Notes: generated from the letters alone by a model not told the origin. A stretch of DNA of 64,000 nucleotides from Actinocorallia herbida (GCF_003751225.1 NZ_RJKE01000001.1:2294001-2358000); one strand, 5' to 3'. Shown: positions 18,035-26,689, counted from the first letter of the stretch. Numbers and translations are program-made.

Positions 18035-18113
18035 CTCCTTTGGTTAAAAGATGATTCAATGAATGGTCAAGCGGGCATGTTCCATTGCGACCCCATCTGA
18101 GTTGGAGAGGCAT

Positions 18114-18395
18114 ATGACCGTCGCAGGGATCATCACCGCCATCGTCATCGGCGCGATCGTCGGGATGCTGGGCCGACTGGTGCTGCCGGGCCGCCAGCCG
18201 ATCGGCGTCCTGCTCACCGTGGGCGTCGGCATCCTCGCCGCGCTCCTGGGCACCGCGCTGGCCCAGGAGGTCGGCGTGTCCGTGACCGACGGCGTCGACT
18301 GGATCGAGCTGGCCTTCCAGATCGGCCTGGCGGCCGTCGGAGTCGGGCTCGTGTCCGCCGTGCGCGGCGGCAGGTCGCGCAGCGGTCGCTACTGA
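18114..18395 (+). CDS. GlsB/YeaQ/YmgE family membrane protein
   Basis: 93-residue membrane protein with three hydrophobic helices. The family's first helix 'GIITAIVIGAIVGMLGRLVLPG' leads into 'GVLLTVGVGILAALLGTALA', and a third helix ends near 'VGVGLVSAV'. These transglycosylase-associated proteins are small stress-induced membrane proteins of unclear mechanism. ATG 18114 follows GGAGAGG; an upstream in-frame ATG at 18063 lacks a site. A strong hairpin terminator follows. Confidence 0.88.
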   Translation: MTVAGIITAIVIGAIVGMLGRLVLPGRQPIGVLLTVGVGILAALLGTALAQEVGVSVTDGVDWIELAFQIGLAAVGVGLVSAVRGGRSRSGRY

Positions 18396-18403
18396 CCGCC
18401 CCC

Positions 18404-18441
18404 GATGCGGAGCCGCCTTACGGGGAAGGCGGCTCCGCATC
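18404..18441. terminator. Hairpin terminator
   Basis: Perfect 16-bp stem (arm GATGCGGAGCCGCCTT) with a 6-nt loop just after the GlsB-type gene. Confidence 0.85.
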
Positions 18442-18561
18442 CAGGACGCCGTACCCGGCTCGGTCGGGTGCGGCGTCCTTCGGCGTGCGCGGGGGCCGGC
18501 GGTGCGCGGCGATCGGGGAAAACCCGTTGCGGACGGGGGCCTTCGATGAGATGTTCTCACT

Positions 18562-19371
18562 ATGAGACTAAATCGAAAGGCGATCGCCGAGGAGACCGTG
18601 GCGATCCTTGCCGCGGGCGCCTACCGCGTCGGAGGCAGCACCGTGACGCTCGACGTGCCGCGCGCGGTGGCGGCGGCCCGGCTCGTCCAGCCGCACGGGT
18701 TCGCCGCACCCCGGAAGGGCGCGCACGACACCGTTGTCGAGCTGACCCGGGAGACCACCCTCGAGGCCGCGCGCAGGCTCGGCCCCGGCGTCGCCGCGCT
18801 CAACTTCGCGTCCGCGAAGAACCCCGGCGGCGGCTTCTTGCGCGGTGCGCACGCCCAGGAGGAGGCGCTGGCGCGCGCGTCCGCGCTCCACCCGACGCTG
18901 CACCGGTTCCAGACCGAGTTCTACGACGCGCACCGCGCGGAGGGGGACACCCGCTACTCCGACCGGATGATCTACTCCCCGGGCGTCCCGGTGTTCCGCG
19001 AAGAGTCCGGCGTGTTGCTCGCCGAGCCTTACGAGGTCGCGTTCGTCACTTCACCCGCGCCCAACCGCGGCGCGCTGCCCCCGGACGTCGACGTCTCGCC
19101 GATCCTGCGGCTCCGCGCCGCCAAGGTGCTGTCGCTGGCCGCGTCCGAAGGCCACGACACGCTCGTGCTCGGCGCGTGGGGCTGCGGCGTGTTCCGCAAC
19201 GACCCCGCCGAGGTCGCCGACATCTGGGCCGGGCTCCTCGAAGGCCCCTTCGCGGGCGCGTTCGCGCACGTCACCATGGCGGTCTTCGACCCGGCGGGGA
19301 CCACCCCGCAGTACCGCGCGTTCGCCGGCCGGTTCAAGGAGCGGGCTGGCACCGCGGACACCAGTAGGTGA
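18562..19371 (+). CDS. TIGR02452 family PARG-like poly(ADP-ribose) glycohydrolase
   Basis: 269-residue macrodomain protein. The bacterial PARG signature is intact: 'NFASAKNPGGGFLRGAHAQEEAL' contains the Gly-Gly-Gly loop (residues 89-91) and the catalytic Gln-Glu-Glu (99-101). A second macrodomain segment, 'LVLGAWGCGVFRNDP', lies near 210. Such enzymes remove ADP-ribose from proteins or nucleic acids. ATG 18562 is used. Its 3' end overlaps by 38 nt a convergent DNA glycosylase gene, which is suggestive for DNA-damage work. Confidence 0.9.
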   Translation: MRLNRKAIAEETVAILAAGAYRVGGSTVTLDVPRAVAAARLVQPHGFAAPRKGAHDTVVELTRETTLEAARRLGPGVAALNFASAKNPGGGFLRGAHAQEEALARASALHPTLHRFQTEFYDAHRAEGDTRYSDRMIYSPGVPVFREESGVLLAEPYEVAFVTSPAPNRGALPPDVDVSPILRLRAAKVLSLAASEGHDTLVLGAWGCGVFRNDPAEVADIWAGLLEGPFAGAFAHVTMAVFDPAGTTPQYRAFAGRFKERAGTADTSR

Positions 19372-20089
19372 CGCGGTCGGCCTGCCCCGCGACCCGGATC
19401 GGGGTCCCGCAGCGCAGGCACGGCCGTCGCGCCCGGCCGTACACCCACAGGGGCCGGGCCGGCGAGCCCGTGGTGATCCGGCGCGGACGCTCCCGGTTCA
19501 CCGTGAGCAGCCGGTGCGCGATCTCGACGAGGGCGGGCAGATCGGCCCGTCCCGCGGGGGTCTCCGGATGCGTCCGCCCGGTGAACAGGACCTCGGCCTT
19601 GTAAATGTTGCCTATCCCGGCGAGGTTGCGCTGGTCGAGCAGGGCCTCGCCGATGGCGACGTCGGGGCGCGCGGCGAGGTTGGCGACGGCGACGTCCGCG
19701 GCCCAGTCGGGGCCGAGCAGGTCCGGGCCGAGATGCCCGACGACCTCGCGCTCGTCGGCGACCAGCCGCAACTGGTGCACCCGGTACCCGACGGCCGTGC
19801 CCGCGTCAGTCCGCAACAGCGCCCGGATCTGGTGGAATGGCCCGGAAGGCCGCTTTCCTGGTGGAAAGATCTTCCACGCCCCGTCCATGAGCAGATGGCT
19901 GTGCAGCACCATCCCGTCGAACCGGAAGAGCAGGTGCTTGCCGCGCGGCACGACCTCGCGCACCGTCCGCCCCGTCAGGTCGGCGGTCGCCAGCCGCGGC
20001 ACCCGCAGATCCGCCTCGCGCAGTTCCCGCCCCGCGAGCACCGGCCGCAGATTCCGAGCCACCCGCCACACGCTGTCACCTTCCGGCAC
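19334..20089 (-). CDS. nei: Fpg/Nei family DNA glycosylase (endonuclease VIII type)
   Basis: 251-residue bifunctional glycosylase/AP lyase of base-excision repair. The mature N-terminus is Pro2-Glu3 (start 'VPEGDSVWR'), the catalytic pair. Lys51 in 'PRGKHLLF' is the beta-hairpin Lys. A H2TH region with 'NLAGIGNIYKAE' follows, then a C-terminal Cys4 zinc finger ('CLRCGTPI' and 'CPRC'). PEGDS rather than PELPE marks it as Nei-like, not MutM. GTG 20089 is required to place Pro at position 2; the longer upstream frame is non-coding. Confidence 0.92.
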   Translation of the reverse strand: MPEGDSVWRVARNLRPVLAGRELREADLRVPRLATADLTGRTVREVVPRGKHLLFRFDGMVLHSHLLMDGAWKIFPPGKRPSGPFHQIRALLRTDAGTAVGYRVHQLRLVADEREVVGHLGPDLLGPDWAADVAVANLAARPDVAIGEALLDQRNLAGIGNIYKAEVLFTGRTHPETPAGRADLPALVEIAHRLLTVNRERPRRITTGSPARPLWVYGRARRPCLRCGTPIRVAGQADRVTYWCPRCQPAP

Positions 20090-20313
20090 GTATCCATTGT
20101 GCCGCCTTCGCGCGGACGGCGCCCGGGGGCCGGCGCAGCCCGAAAGCCGGGACCGCCTCCGGGGCGCTCCGGTCGGGTTCGTGGCCCGCCCGAGATTCCG
20201 CGCACCGGGCTGAAGACCTGCGGGTCGGGCAGGGGAGCGTTCCATGGGGTCGGCGTGCTCGGGTTGTGTGCGGTTCGGTGGAAATTTCCGGCTGGTGTTG
20301 TGACGGGCGCACT

Positions 20314-20327
20314 AGCGAGCGCTTGGT
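20314..20327. promoter_or_regulatory. Candidate TetR-type operator (AGCGAGCGCTTGGT)
   Basis: Near-palindrome around AGCGCT matching the AGC-AAGCGCTT-GCT style found before many actinobacterial lipid and steroid genes under TetR regulators. It lies 55 nt upstream of the flavin dehydrogenase start. Confidence 0.5.
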
Positions 20328-20381
20328 CGGGTTGGTTCGCTGTGATCCACGACACTGTGGAACCCAGGCGAAAGGGCTCTC

Positions 20382-22142
20382 ATGGATGCTCCCCTCACTC
20401 GGCGGCAGGCGCTCGCGGGAGGCGCGGTCGCGGCCGCGACGCTCGCCACGGCGGCGCCGGCGCGCGGCGCGGCCCCGACCTCGAACGCCGACGTGATCGT
20501 CGTCGGCGCCGGCCTCGCCGGGCTCGTCGCGACCGCCGAACTCGCCGACGCGGGCCGGCGGGTGATCCTCCTCGACCAGGAACCCGAGACCAACCTCGGC
20601 GGGCAGGCGTTCTGGTCGTTCGGCGGCCTGTTCTTCATCGACTCCGACGAGCAGCGGCTCATGGGCGTCAAGGACTCGCTCGACCTCGCCCGCCAGGACT
20701 GGCTCGGCACCGCGGCCTTCGACCGCGGCGTCGACGACCCCCTCGGCGAGGACTACTGGGGCCGCCGCTGGGCCGAGGCCTACCTGGAGTTCGCCGCCAC
20801 GGAGAAGCGCTCGTGGCTGTACAAGCAGGGCGTCCGGTGGTTCCCCCTCGTCGGCTGGGCCGAGCGCGGCGGCGGCCTCGCCGACGGCCACGGCAACTCC
20901 GTCCCCCGCTTCCACGTGACGTGGGGGACCGGTCCGGCCGTCGTCGAGCCCTTCGCCAAGCGGGTCCGCGCCGCCGTCGCGAAGGGCCTGGTGACGCTGA
21001 AGTTCCGGCACCGGGTCGACGGCCTCACGGTCACCGGGGGAGCCGTCGACGGGGTGCACGGGGCGGTCCTCGAGCCGAGCGACGCCCCGCGCGGGGTCGC
21101 GAGCTCCCGGGTCGTCGTCGGGGACTTCGAGCTGCACGCCGGCGCCGTCATCGTGACGTCGGGCGGGATCGGCGGGAACATCGACCTCGTCAGGCAGAAC
21201 TGGCCGGACTATCTCGGGACCCCGCCCGACACCATGGTCACCGGGGTGCCCGCGCACGTCGACGGCCGGATGCTCGCGATCGCCGAGGCGGCGGGCGGCC
21301 GGATCGTCAACCGGGACCGGATGTGGCACTACACCGAGGGCCTGCGGAACTGGGACCCGATCTGGGCGAACCACGGGATCCGGATCCTGCCCGGCCCGTC
21401 GTCGCTGTGGTTCGACGCCGAGGGCCGCCGCTTCGGCGCGCCCGACCTGCCCGGGTACGACACGATCTCGACACTCAAGCGCATCATCGCGACGGGCTAC
21501 GACTACTCCTGGTTCGTGCTCACCGACGAGATCATCGGCAAGGAGTTCGCGCTGTCGGGCTCCGAGCAGAACCCCGACCTCACCAACAAGAACATTCCGC
21601 TGACGCTGTCGCGGGCCTGGCAGACGCCCGAGCCGATCCGGAACTTCATGGCGCACGGCGAGGACTTCGTCGTCGCCGACACCCTCGAGGACCTCGTCGC
21701 GGGGATGAACCGCCTCACCGGCGCCGGCCTCATCAAGGTGGCCGACCTGCGCCGTCAGATCGAGGCCCGAGACCGGGAGACCGACAACGCCTACACCAAG
21801 GACCTCCAGGTCATGGGCATCCGGAACGCCCTGAAATATCCCGGCGACCAGCTCAGCCGCACCGCGGGCGTGCACAAGATCCTCGACCCGGCCAAGGGCC
21901 CCCTGATCGCCGTCCGCCTCAACATCCTCACCCGCAAGACCCTCGGCGGCCTCCAGACCGACCTCTCCGCCCGCGTCCTCTCCTCCGTCGGCACCCCCGT
22001 CCCCGGCCTCTACGCCGCAGGCGAAGTCGCCGGCTTCGGCGGCGGCGGCGTCCACGGCTACCGCTCCCTCGAAGGCACCTTCCTGGGCGGCTGCCTCTTC
22101 TCCGGCCGAGTGGCCGGCAGGGCGGCCGCTGGATCTGTGTGA
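20382..22142 (+). CDS. Tat-exported FAD-binding dehydrogenase (fumarate reductase/KstD-like)
   Basis: 586-residue flavoprotein. A twin-arginine signal 'LTRRQALAGGAVAAATLA' is followed by the FAD Rossmann motif 'VIVVGAGLAGLVATAELADAG' (split here at about residues 38-58) and the acidic strand end 'LLDQEPE'. The C-terminal FAD-closing motif is 'PGLYAAGEVAGFGGGGVHG'. The fold matches fumarate reductase/3-ketosteroid dehydrogenase flavoproteins; here it would act outside the membrane. The substrate is unknown. A TetR-type site upstream and a TetR-fusion gene downstream suggest local control. Confidence 0.88.
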   Translation: MDAPLTRRQALAGGAVAAATLATAAPARGAAPTSNADVIVVGAGLAGLVATAELADAGRRVILLDQEPETNLGGQAFWSFGGLFFIDSDEQRLMGVKDSLDLARQDWLGTAAFDRGVDDPLGEDYWGRRWAEAYLEFAATEKRSWLYKQGVRWFPLVGWAERGGGLADGHGNSVPRFHVTWGTGPAVVEPFAKRVRAAVAKGLVTLKFRHRVDGLTVTGGAVDGVHGAVLEPSDAPRGVASSRVVVGDFELHAGAVIVTSGGIGGNIDLVRQNWPDYLGTPPDTMVTGVPAHVDGRMLAIAEAAGGRIVNRDRMWHYTEGLRNWDPIWANHGIRILPGPSSLWFDAEGRRFGAPDLPGYDTISTLKRIIATGYDYSWFVLTDEIIGKEFALSGSEQNPDLTNKNIPLTLSRAWQTPEPIRNFMAHGEDFVVADTLEDLVAGMNRLTGAGLIKVADLRRQIEARDRETDNAYTKDLQVMGIRNALKYPGDQLSRTAGVHKILDPAKGPLIAVRLNILTRKTLGGLQTDLSARVLSSVGTPVPGLYAAGEVAGFGGGGVHGYRSLEGTFLGGCLFSGRVAGRAAAGSV

Positions 22143-22184
22143 AGGGCGCCGCGTCGGCGGCGCGGTGATCGGGCTGTGCTTGTT

Positions 22185-22240
22185 CGCCCGCGGCTCCGCC
22201 GCGGGCGGTGATCGGGCGCTGGGGATCCCGGCGCCCGATC
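22185..22240. terminator. Two tandem hairpins
   Basis: Stem 1 is 22185-22207 (9 bp, arm CGCCCGCGG, loop CTCCG). Stem 2 is 22210-22240 (10 bp, arm GATCGGGCGC, 11-nt loop). They lie in the 300-base gap after the flavin dehydrogenase and probably terminate it. Confidence 0.55.
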
Positions 22241-22442
22241 ACACCGGTGCGGTTCCCCATCAAGCCCCGTGGCAGGTGCCGGCCTGGAACCCCTGCCCGG
22301 GGCTCCTCGTCAAGGCGGGTGGCCTGCTGGACGAGGAGTGCTCCTCGTCGTAGGGAGTACCGGGTGGGTTTGTGGGGTGTGGTGCGATGTTCTAGGCAGA
22401 TGGTGGGATCATCTGGTGAGGGCATCGGTGAGGGGAGCGGGC

Positions 22443-23534
22443 GTGGGGGACGGGTCGAGGAGCGAGCAGCAGGGGGAGACGCGGCGGCGGGTGCTGGCGG
22501 CGGCGCGGGCCGAGTTCCTGGCGCTGGGGTTTCGGGGGGCGACGGTAGACGGGATCGCGGAGCGGGCCGGGTCGACTCGGGGGGCCGTGTACTCGGGGTT
22601 TCCGGGGAAGCGGGCGCTGTATTTCGAGGTGCTCGCGGGCGACGCGGAGGCGGCGGGCCTGCGGGAGCCGGTCGAGGAGGAGATCGGTCCGGGCGCGGCG
22701 ACCGATCCCGTCGGGGCGCTGACGGAGTTCGCGCGGGCCTGGGTCGGGCGGCAGCCGCTGGCGATGGACGATCCGGGGGCGGCGGCGCGGCTCGGGCGCG
22801 AGGTGGTCTCAGAGGTCGTGGTGGACGAGTACGCCCGGCAGGCGTACGCCGGGCTGATGGCGCTGGACGCGCTGCTGCTCGGGCTCGCGCTGGAGCGGAT
22901 GGAGCCGAGCCGGACGTTCCGGGGCCGCCGCGTCCGGGTCGCCGAGCACGCCCTCACCCTGCTGCGCGGCGCGGAAACCCTCGCGGCCGCCGCACCCGGC
23001 TTCGGGGAGCCGCTCGACCTCGTCCCGGCCTGCGGCGCGCTCGCCGGGGCGGCGCCCGAGGAGCCCTGGAACCCGCCGCACCTGCCCTACGTGGGCAAGG
23101 CCCGGCCCGTCGACGAGGTGTGGACGCCGCCGAAGGCCGTCGACGCGGTCCGTGGGATGCCCGCCGACCTCGCCGCCGACGGGGTCGTCGCCGTCCTCGG
23201 CATGCGGCACCTCGGCGCGGTCGAGGAGGCGGTCCGGGGCCTGCCCGACGGGATCGTCACGGTGGTCCCGGTCTGCGCCGAGCCCCGGGAGTTCGGGCCG
23301 CTCGCCCGGCTCGTCGTGGCTGAGGCCGCCACCTGCCTGCGCGCGGCCTTCCCGCCGTACGCGCTGCCCCGTCTTCGGGTCGTTCACGACCGGGAGGGCG
23401 CGATCGCCGCCGCGGTCGGGCTCGGCGGCGCGGGCGACGGCACCCAAGCGGCCGTCCAGGTGCGCGGGGGCAGGATCGTCGCGAGGGCCGACGGGTACGG
23501 GGCCTGCCACGCCGCGGCCACCGCCGCGCGCTGA
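22443..23534 (+). CDS. TetR family regulator with C-terminal redoxin-like domain
   Basis: 363-residue protein. Residues about 12-62 are a TetR HTH ('VDGIAERAGSTRGAVYSGFPGK'). TetR proteins usually end near 200. Here an extra part (about 245-363) has a thioredoxin/peroxiredoxin-like pattern ('DGIVTVVPVCAEPREFGPLA', then RLRVVHDREGAIAAAVGLGG and 'QAAVQVRGGRIVARADGYG'), without an obvious CxxC. GTG 22443 follows GGGGAG. It may sense a ligand or redox state and control the flavin dehydrogenase upstream. The redoxin assignment is an inference. Confidence 0.75.
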   Translation: MGDGSRSEQQGETRRRVLAAARAEFLALGFRGATVDGIAERAGSTRGAVYSGFPGKRALYFEVLAGDAEAAGLREPVEEEIGPGAATDPVGALTEFARAWVGRQPLAMDDPGAAARLGREVVSEVVVDEYARQAYAGLMALDALLLGLALERMEPSRTFRGRRVRVAEHALTLLRGAETLAAAAPGFGEPLDLVPACGALAGAAPEEPWNPPHLPYVGKARPVDEVWTPPKAVDAVRGMPADLAADGVVAVLGMRHLGAVEEAVRGLPDGIVTVVPVCAEPREFGPLARLVVAEAATCLRAAFPPYALPRLRVVHDREGAIAAAVGLGGAGDGTQAAVQVRGGRIVARADGYGACHAAATAAR

Positions 23535-23544
23535 CACCTGCGCC

Positions 23545-23694
23545 CTACGGGGACTCTCCTATGCGCGGCGCCGTCGTCTGGCTGAACTGCTGCGGCCGCC
23601 CGGGCTTTCCGGACTCGGCGACGTTCACCTGGTAGGCCCAGAGCAGCACAAGGGCGGCGACGGTGGCGCAGATCCAGAGCGTGACGCGGCGCAT
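23545..23694 (-). CDS. Small membrane protein (49 aa)
   Basis: 49 residues with a single N-terminal hydrophobic helix ('VTLWICATVAALVLLWAYQV') and a polar, Gln/Pro-rich tail ending at TAG. AAGGGAG sits just before ATG 23694. It lies 25 nt after the stop of the ferric-reductase-like gene and so is in its operon. I infer a small membrane subunit or assembly partner; no family is recognised. Confidence 0.65.
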   Translation of the reverse strand: MRRVTLWICATVAALVLLWAYQVNVAESGKPGRPQQFSQTTAPRIGESP

Positions 23695-23719
23695 GCGTCT
23701 CCCTTCTTCGCGAGTTTCC

Positions 23720-25096
23720 TCACCATGCGAAGTCCTCGGTGTGGACCTGGTCGGGGTGGACGCCCGCGCGCCGCACGGCCCGTCGGACCGCGCCGAGCCA
23801 GGCGGGAGGGCCGCAGGCGAACACGTCGCGCTCGGCGATGTCGGGCACGAGGTGCATGAGCGCCTCGGCGTCGTCGTCGTGCGCGGAGCCCGCGGGCAGC
23901 CACGACAGGCCGGATCTGCGGCGGCCCGGCAGGAAGTGCACCTCCACGCCCCGCCGGTCGGCGATCTCGCGGATCTCGTCGGCGAAGACCGCGTGCTCGT
24001 GGTGCGAGTACCGGTAGATGAACGTGGTCTCGCCGGGCGAGAACGGGGTGTCCTCCAGGAGCGCCCGCATCGGCGTCACGCCGATCCCCGCGGCGATCAT
24101 GAGCATTCTCGGGTGCTTCCGGCGCGCGGCCGTCAGCGTTCCGTAGGGGCCCTCGATGAGCACCCGGACGCCCGGGGCCAGGCACGCGGCCCGCGAGCTG
24201 CCGTCGCCCGCGGCCTTGACGGTGATCCGCATCGTGTCGGCCCGGGGCGCCGCCGAGACCGTGTAGGGATTGCCGCGGCTCCAGCCCGGGCCGTCGAGGA
24301 ACCGCCAGATGAAGTACTGGCCGGAGCGGGTGCGCAGGCGGTCGAGGTTGCGGCCGGTCATCGTCACCGAGACGACGCCGGGCGCCTCGATCCGCACGTC
24401 GGTGACGCGCAGCCGGTGGTAGGCCGACCGCCACAGCGGCAGCGCCACCCGGAACAGAAGGACGATGGCCAGGGCGGACCCGAAGAGAGCCCACCAGTAA
24501 GCGCGCGCGACGGGATCGCGGAAGTCGGTGCCGTGGGCGACCATGTGCGGGAAGCTCAGCGCGATGCCGAGGTAGGCGTACAGGTGGAGCAGATGCCATG
24601 ACTCGTAGCGCATCCTCCGCCGGACCGGCCGCAGCGAGGCGAGCACGACGAGTACCAGCAGCCCCGTGCCGACGGTGGCGAACAGCATCCAGTGCCGGTG
24701 GACGTACAGCTCCCACAGCCGCACGTTGACGCCGGGCAGGCCGGGGGAGACCCGGCAGGCCGTCGCCATCGCCAGATGCCCGATCATCAGCCAGAACGCG
24801 GCGAACCCGATCCAGCGGTGCCGCCGGATCAGCCTGTCGTGTCCGAACGCCCGCTCCACCCACGGCACCCGGGCCAGCAGCAGCACCTGGAGCACCATGA
24901 GGTCGGCGGCGAGCAGGCCGGTGAGCAGCCCGAGCGACCACAGCACCGTGTCGGACGAGGCGAGGCTCGGGGGGCCGTGGTAGCGCGTCCACAGCCAGAG
25001 GACCACCACGACGGACGCGATGCCGAGCGCGCCGAGCAGGTCCGCCGGACCGAACCGGTCGGCCGCGACGGGCACGGTCTTCTGGGACGTCGTCAT
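23720..25096 (-). CDS. Ferric reductase-like transmembrane flavoprotein
   Basis: 458-residue protein of the NADPH oxidase/ferric reductase type. N-terminal half: about six membrane helices with paired His (for example 'RRHRWIGFAAFWLMIGH' and 'SWHLLHLYAYLG') for two b-type hemes. C-terminal half: a ferredoxin-reductase-like FAD domain ('SGQYFIWRF', 'NPYTVSAAP') and NAD(P) domain ('IAAGIGVTPMRALL', 'FACGPPAWL'). It moves electrons across the membrane to an outside acceptor. ATG 25096 has GGGAGGAGG before it. A 49-residue membrane protein follows in the operon. Confidence 0.9.
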   Translation of the reverse strand: MTTSQKTVPVAADRFGPADLLGALGIASVVVVLWLWTRYHGPPSLASSDTVLWSLGLLTGLLAADLMVLQVLLLARVPWVERAFGHDRLIRRHRWIGFAAFWLMIGHLAMATACRVSPGLPGVNVRLWELYVHRHWMLFATVGTGLLVLVVLASLRPVRRRMRYESWHLLHLYAYLGIALSFPHMVAHGTDFRDPVARAYWWALFGSALAIVLLFRVALPLWRSAYHRLRVTDVRIEAPGVVSVTMTGRNLDRLRTRSGQYFIWRFLDGPGWSRGNPYTVSAAPRADTMRITVKAAGDGSSRAACLAPGVRVLIEGPYGTLTAARRKHPRMLMIAAGIGVTPMRALLEDTPFSPGETTFIYRYSHHEHAVFADEIREIADRRGVEVHFLPGRRRSGLSWLPAGSAHDDDAEALMHLVPDIAERDVFACGPPAWLGAVRRAVRRAGVHPDQVHTEDFAW

Positions 25097-25187
25097 CGGC
25101 CTCCTCCCGTCGGCGTGCCCGCGTTCCCCTTCAGGCATCACTCCCCGATCGGACGGCCTGTGAAAGCAGTCCTGACCTGCGCCTTAC

Positions 25188-25202
25188 TTAACAGATCATT
25201 AA
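25188..25202. promoter_or_regulatory. Inverted repeat TTAA-N7-TTAA
   Basis: An A+T-rich site about 90 nt upstream of the ferric-reductase-like gene and just downstream of the MarR gene. It is a plausible promoter/MarR operator; that is inference. Confidence 0.35.
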
Positions 25203-25260
25203 CCGCGGCGCGTCTTGACGGAACTCGGGCACGCCGGGGCGCCTGGATCGTCCGGGATTG

Positions 25261-25752
25261 TCAGGCGAACCTGGTGGTGGGGCAGGACCCGTCGGGATCG
25301 AGGGCGCGGGTCACCCGGCGGCCGATCTCGGTGAGCTGGCGGACCTGGGCGCGGGTGAGCGGGTCGAAGACGTAGCGCCGGACCGCGGCGACGTGGCCGG
25401 GGGCGGTGGCCACCACCTTGCCCCATCCCTCCTCGGTGAGGATCGCAAGGGTGTACCTGCCGTCGGCCGGATCGGGGGCGCGGCGCACCCAGCCCTGCTT
25501 CTCCAGCCGGGTCACGGTGTGGGACAGCCGGGACAGGGAGCCGTCGGCCACCTCGGCGAGTTCGCTCATCCGCATCGTGCGCTCGGGGCGCATCGACAGG
25601 CCCGCCAGCACCTGGTACTCGAAGTGGCTGATCCCGGCGTCCTGCTGGAGCTGCGCGTCCAGGGCCGAGGGCAGCCGGATCAGCATGCTGGCCAGCCCGA
25701 GCCACGCCTGCGTCTCCTCCTCGGCCAGCCAGTGCGGCTCCCCCTCGTCCAT
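25261..25752 (-). CDS. MarR family transcriptional regulator
   Basis: 163-residue winged-helix regulator. The recognition region is 'MRMSELAEVADGSLSRLSHTVTRLEKQGWV', then the wing 'RRAPDPADGRYTLAILTEEG'. MarR proteins respond to phenolics, oxidants or other small ligands. Met 25752 is preferred because the conserved fold begins right after it; the ribosome site is weak. It lies upstream of, and in the same direction as, the ferric-reductase-like operon, the likely target along with itself. Confidence 0.85.
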   Translation of the reverse strand: MDEGEPHWLAEEETQAWLGLASMLIRLPSALDAQLQQDAGISHFEYQVLAGLSMRPERTMRMSELAEVADGSLSRLSHTVTRLEKQGWVRRAPDPADGRYTLAILTEEGWGKVVATAPGHVAAVRRYVFDPLTRAQVRQLTEIGRRVTRALDPDGSCPTTRFA

Positions 25753-25893
25753 GCCCTCAAGCCTAACTTGACCGCTCAACGACTCGGCGCGGCCGGCCCA
25801 GCGGCCTGTGAGGGAGATCTCGGGCGAAACCCTGCCGTTCACTTAGGCTTCGCTCTATCGTAAAGAAACTCGATCGTTCACTTAAGGGGGGCC

Positions 25894-26553
25894 GTGATGC
25901 CGGACGGTCCGTGCTCACCGGGCCCGGAACCCGGGCGCCTTGAGAACCCGGCTTCGCCGGGGCGCCCGCCTGCCGGGCGGGAACCGGTGAAGACCCGCAA
26001 GAGCAGGGTCGGGCCCTCGCGGGAGGGCGAGGTCTTCGAGCTCGTGCTGGACCGGCTGCGCGCGGTCGGCTACGAACTGCTCAGCGTCGGCGACATCGCC
26101 GCGGCCGCCCGGATGAGCAAGGCGACCATCTACCGGCAGTGGGGCGGCAAGCCCGAACTCGTCGTCCGGGCGCTGCGGTGGCGCGGCTGCCTGTGCGCCG
26201 AGGACATCGACACGGGCGCCCTGCCCGGCGACCTCAAGCGGTACGTCGCGCTCCTCGCCGAGCGGCGCGACCCCGAGCTGAACCGGGCCATGGCCCAGGC
26301 CGTGCACCGGGACCCCGCGCTGCTGGAGGCGGTCCGGACCGAGCTCCTCGGCCCCGGCGCCCTGGTGACCGATCGGCTGCTCGCCCGGGCGGTCGCCCGC
26401 GGCGAGGTCGCGGCGGACTGTAAGGCCCTGCCGTACGTGCGCAGCGCCCTTCTCGGCGCGTTCATGGGGCAGGGCCTCCTCGGCCAGCCCCTCGACGGAG
26501 ACTTCGTGGACGGCTATGTGGATCACCTGATCGCCCCCGCACTCGGTCTCTGA
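25894..26553 (+). CDS. TetR/AcrR family regulator
   Basis: 219 residues. HTH at about residues 46-93 ('VGDIAAAARMSKATIYRQWGGKPELV') with the typical YRxWxxKxxL end. The C-terminal helical ligand domain is normal in length. AAGGGGGG precedes GTG 25894; ATG 25897 is equivalent. Its upstream region is shared with the MarR gene and holds a CGATCG core (25873-25878) in an A+T-rich patch. The target is unknown. Confidence 0.85.
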   Translation: MMPDGPCSPGPEPGRLENPASPGRPPAGREPVKTRKSRVGPSREGEVFELVLDRLRAVGYELLSVGDIAAAARMSKATIYRQWGGKPELVVRALRWRGCLCAEDIDTGALPGDLKRYVALLAERRDPELNRAMAQAVHRDPALLEAVRTELLGPGALVTDRLLARAVARGEVAADCKALPYVRSALLGAFMGQGLLGQPLDGDFVDGYVDHLIAPALGL

Positions 26554-26689
26554 CCCCCGTGGCTCCCGGTCCCGCCCGATGACTTGGGCGGGTGCTCCCG
26601 CGCGCCCTTTTCACCCCTGTTCCACCCGTTCCGGCCCTCGCCGGGACAGCCGTCTCCCCTGGACGGCTCCGTAAGAAAGGAGGCGGGCC

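Noticed and set aside
17838-18047. Plus-strand small ORF opposite the 68-residue protein
   Set aside because: No ribosome site and a less protein-like composition than the minus-strand frame.
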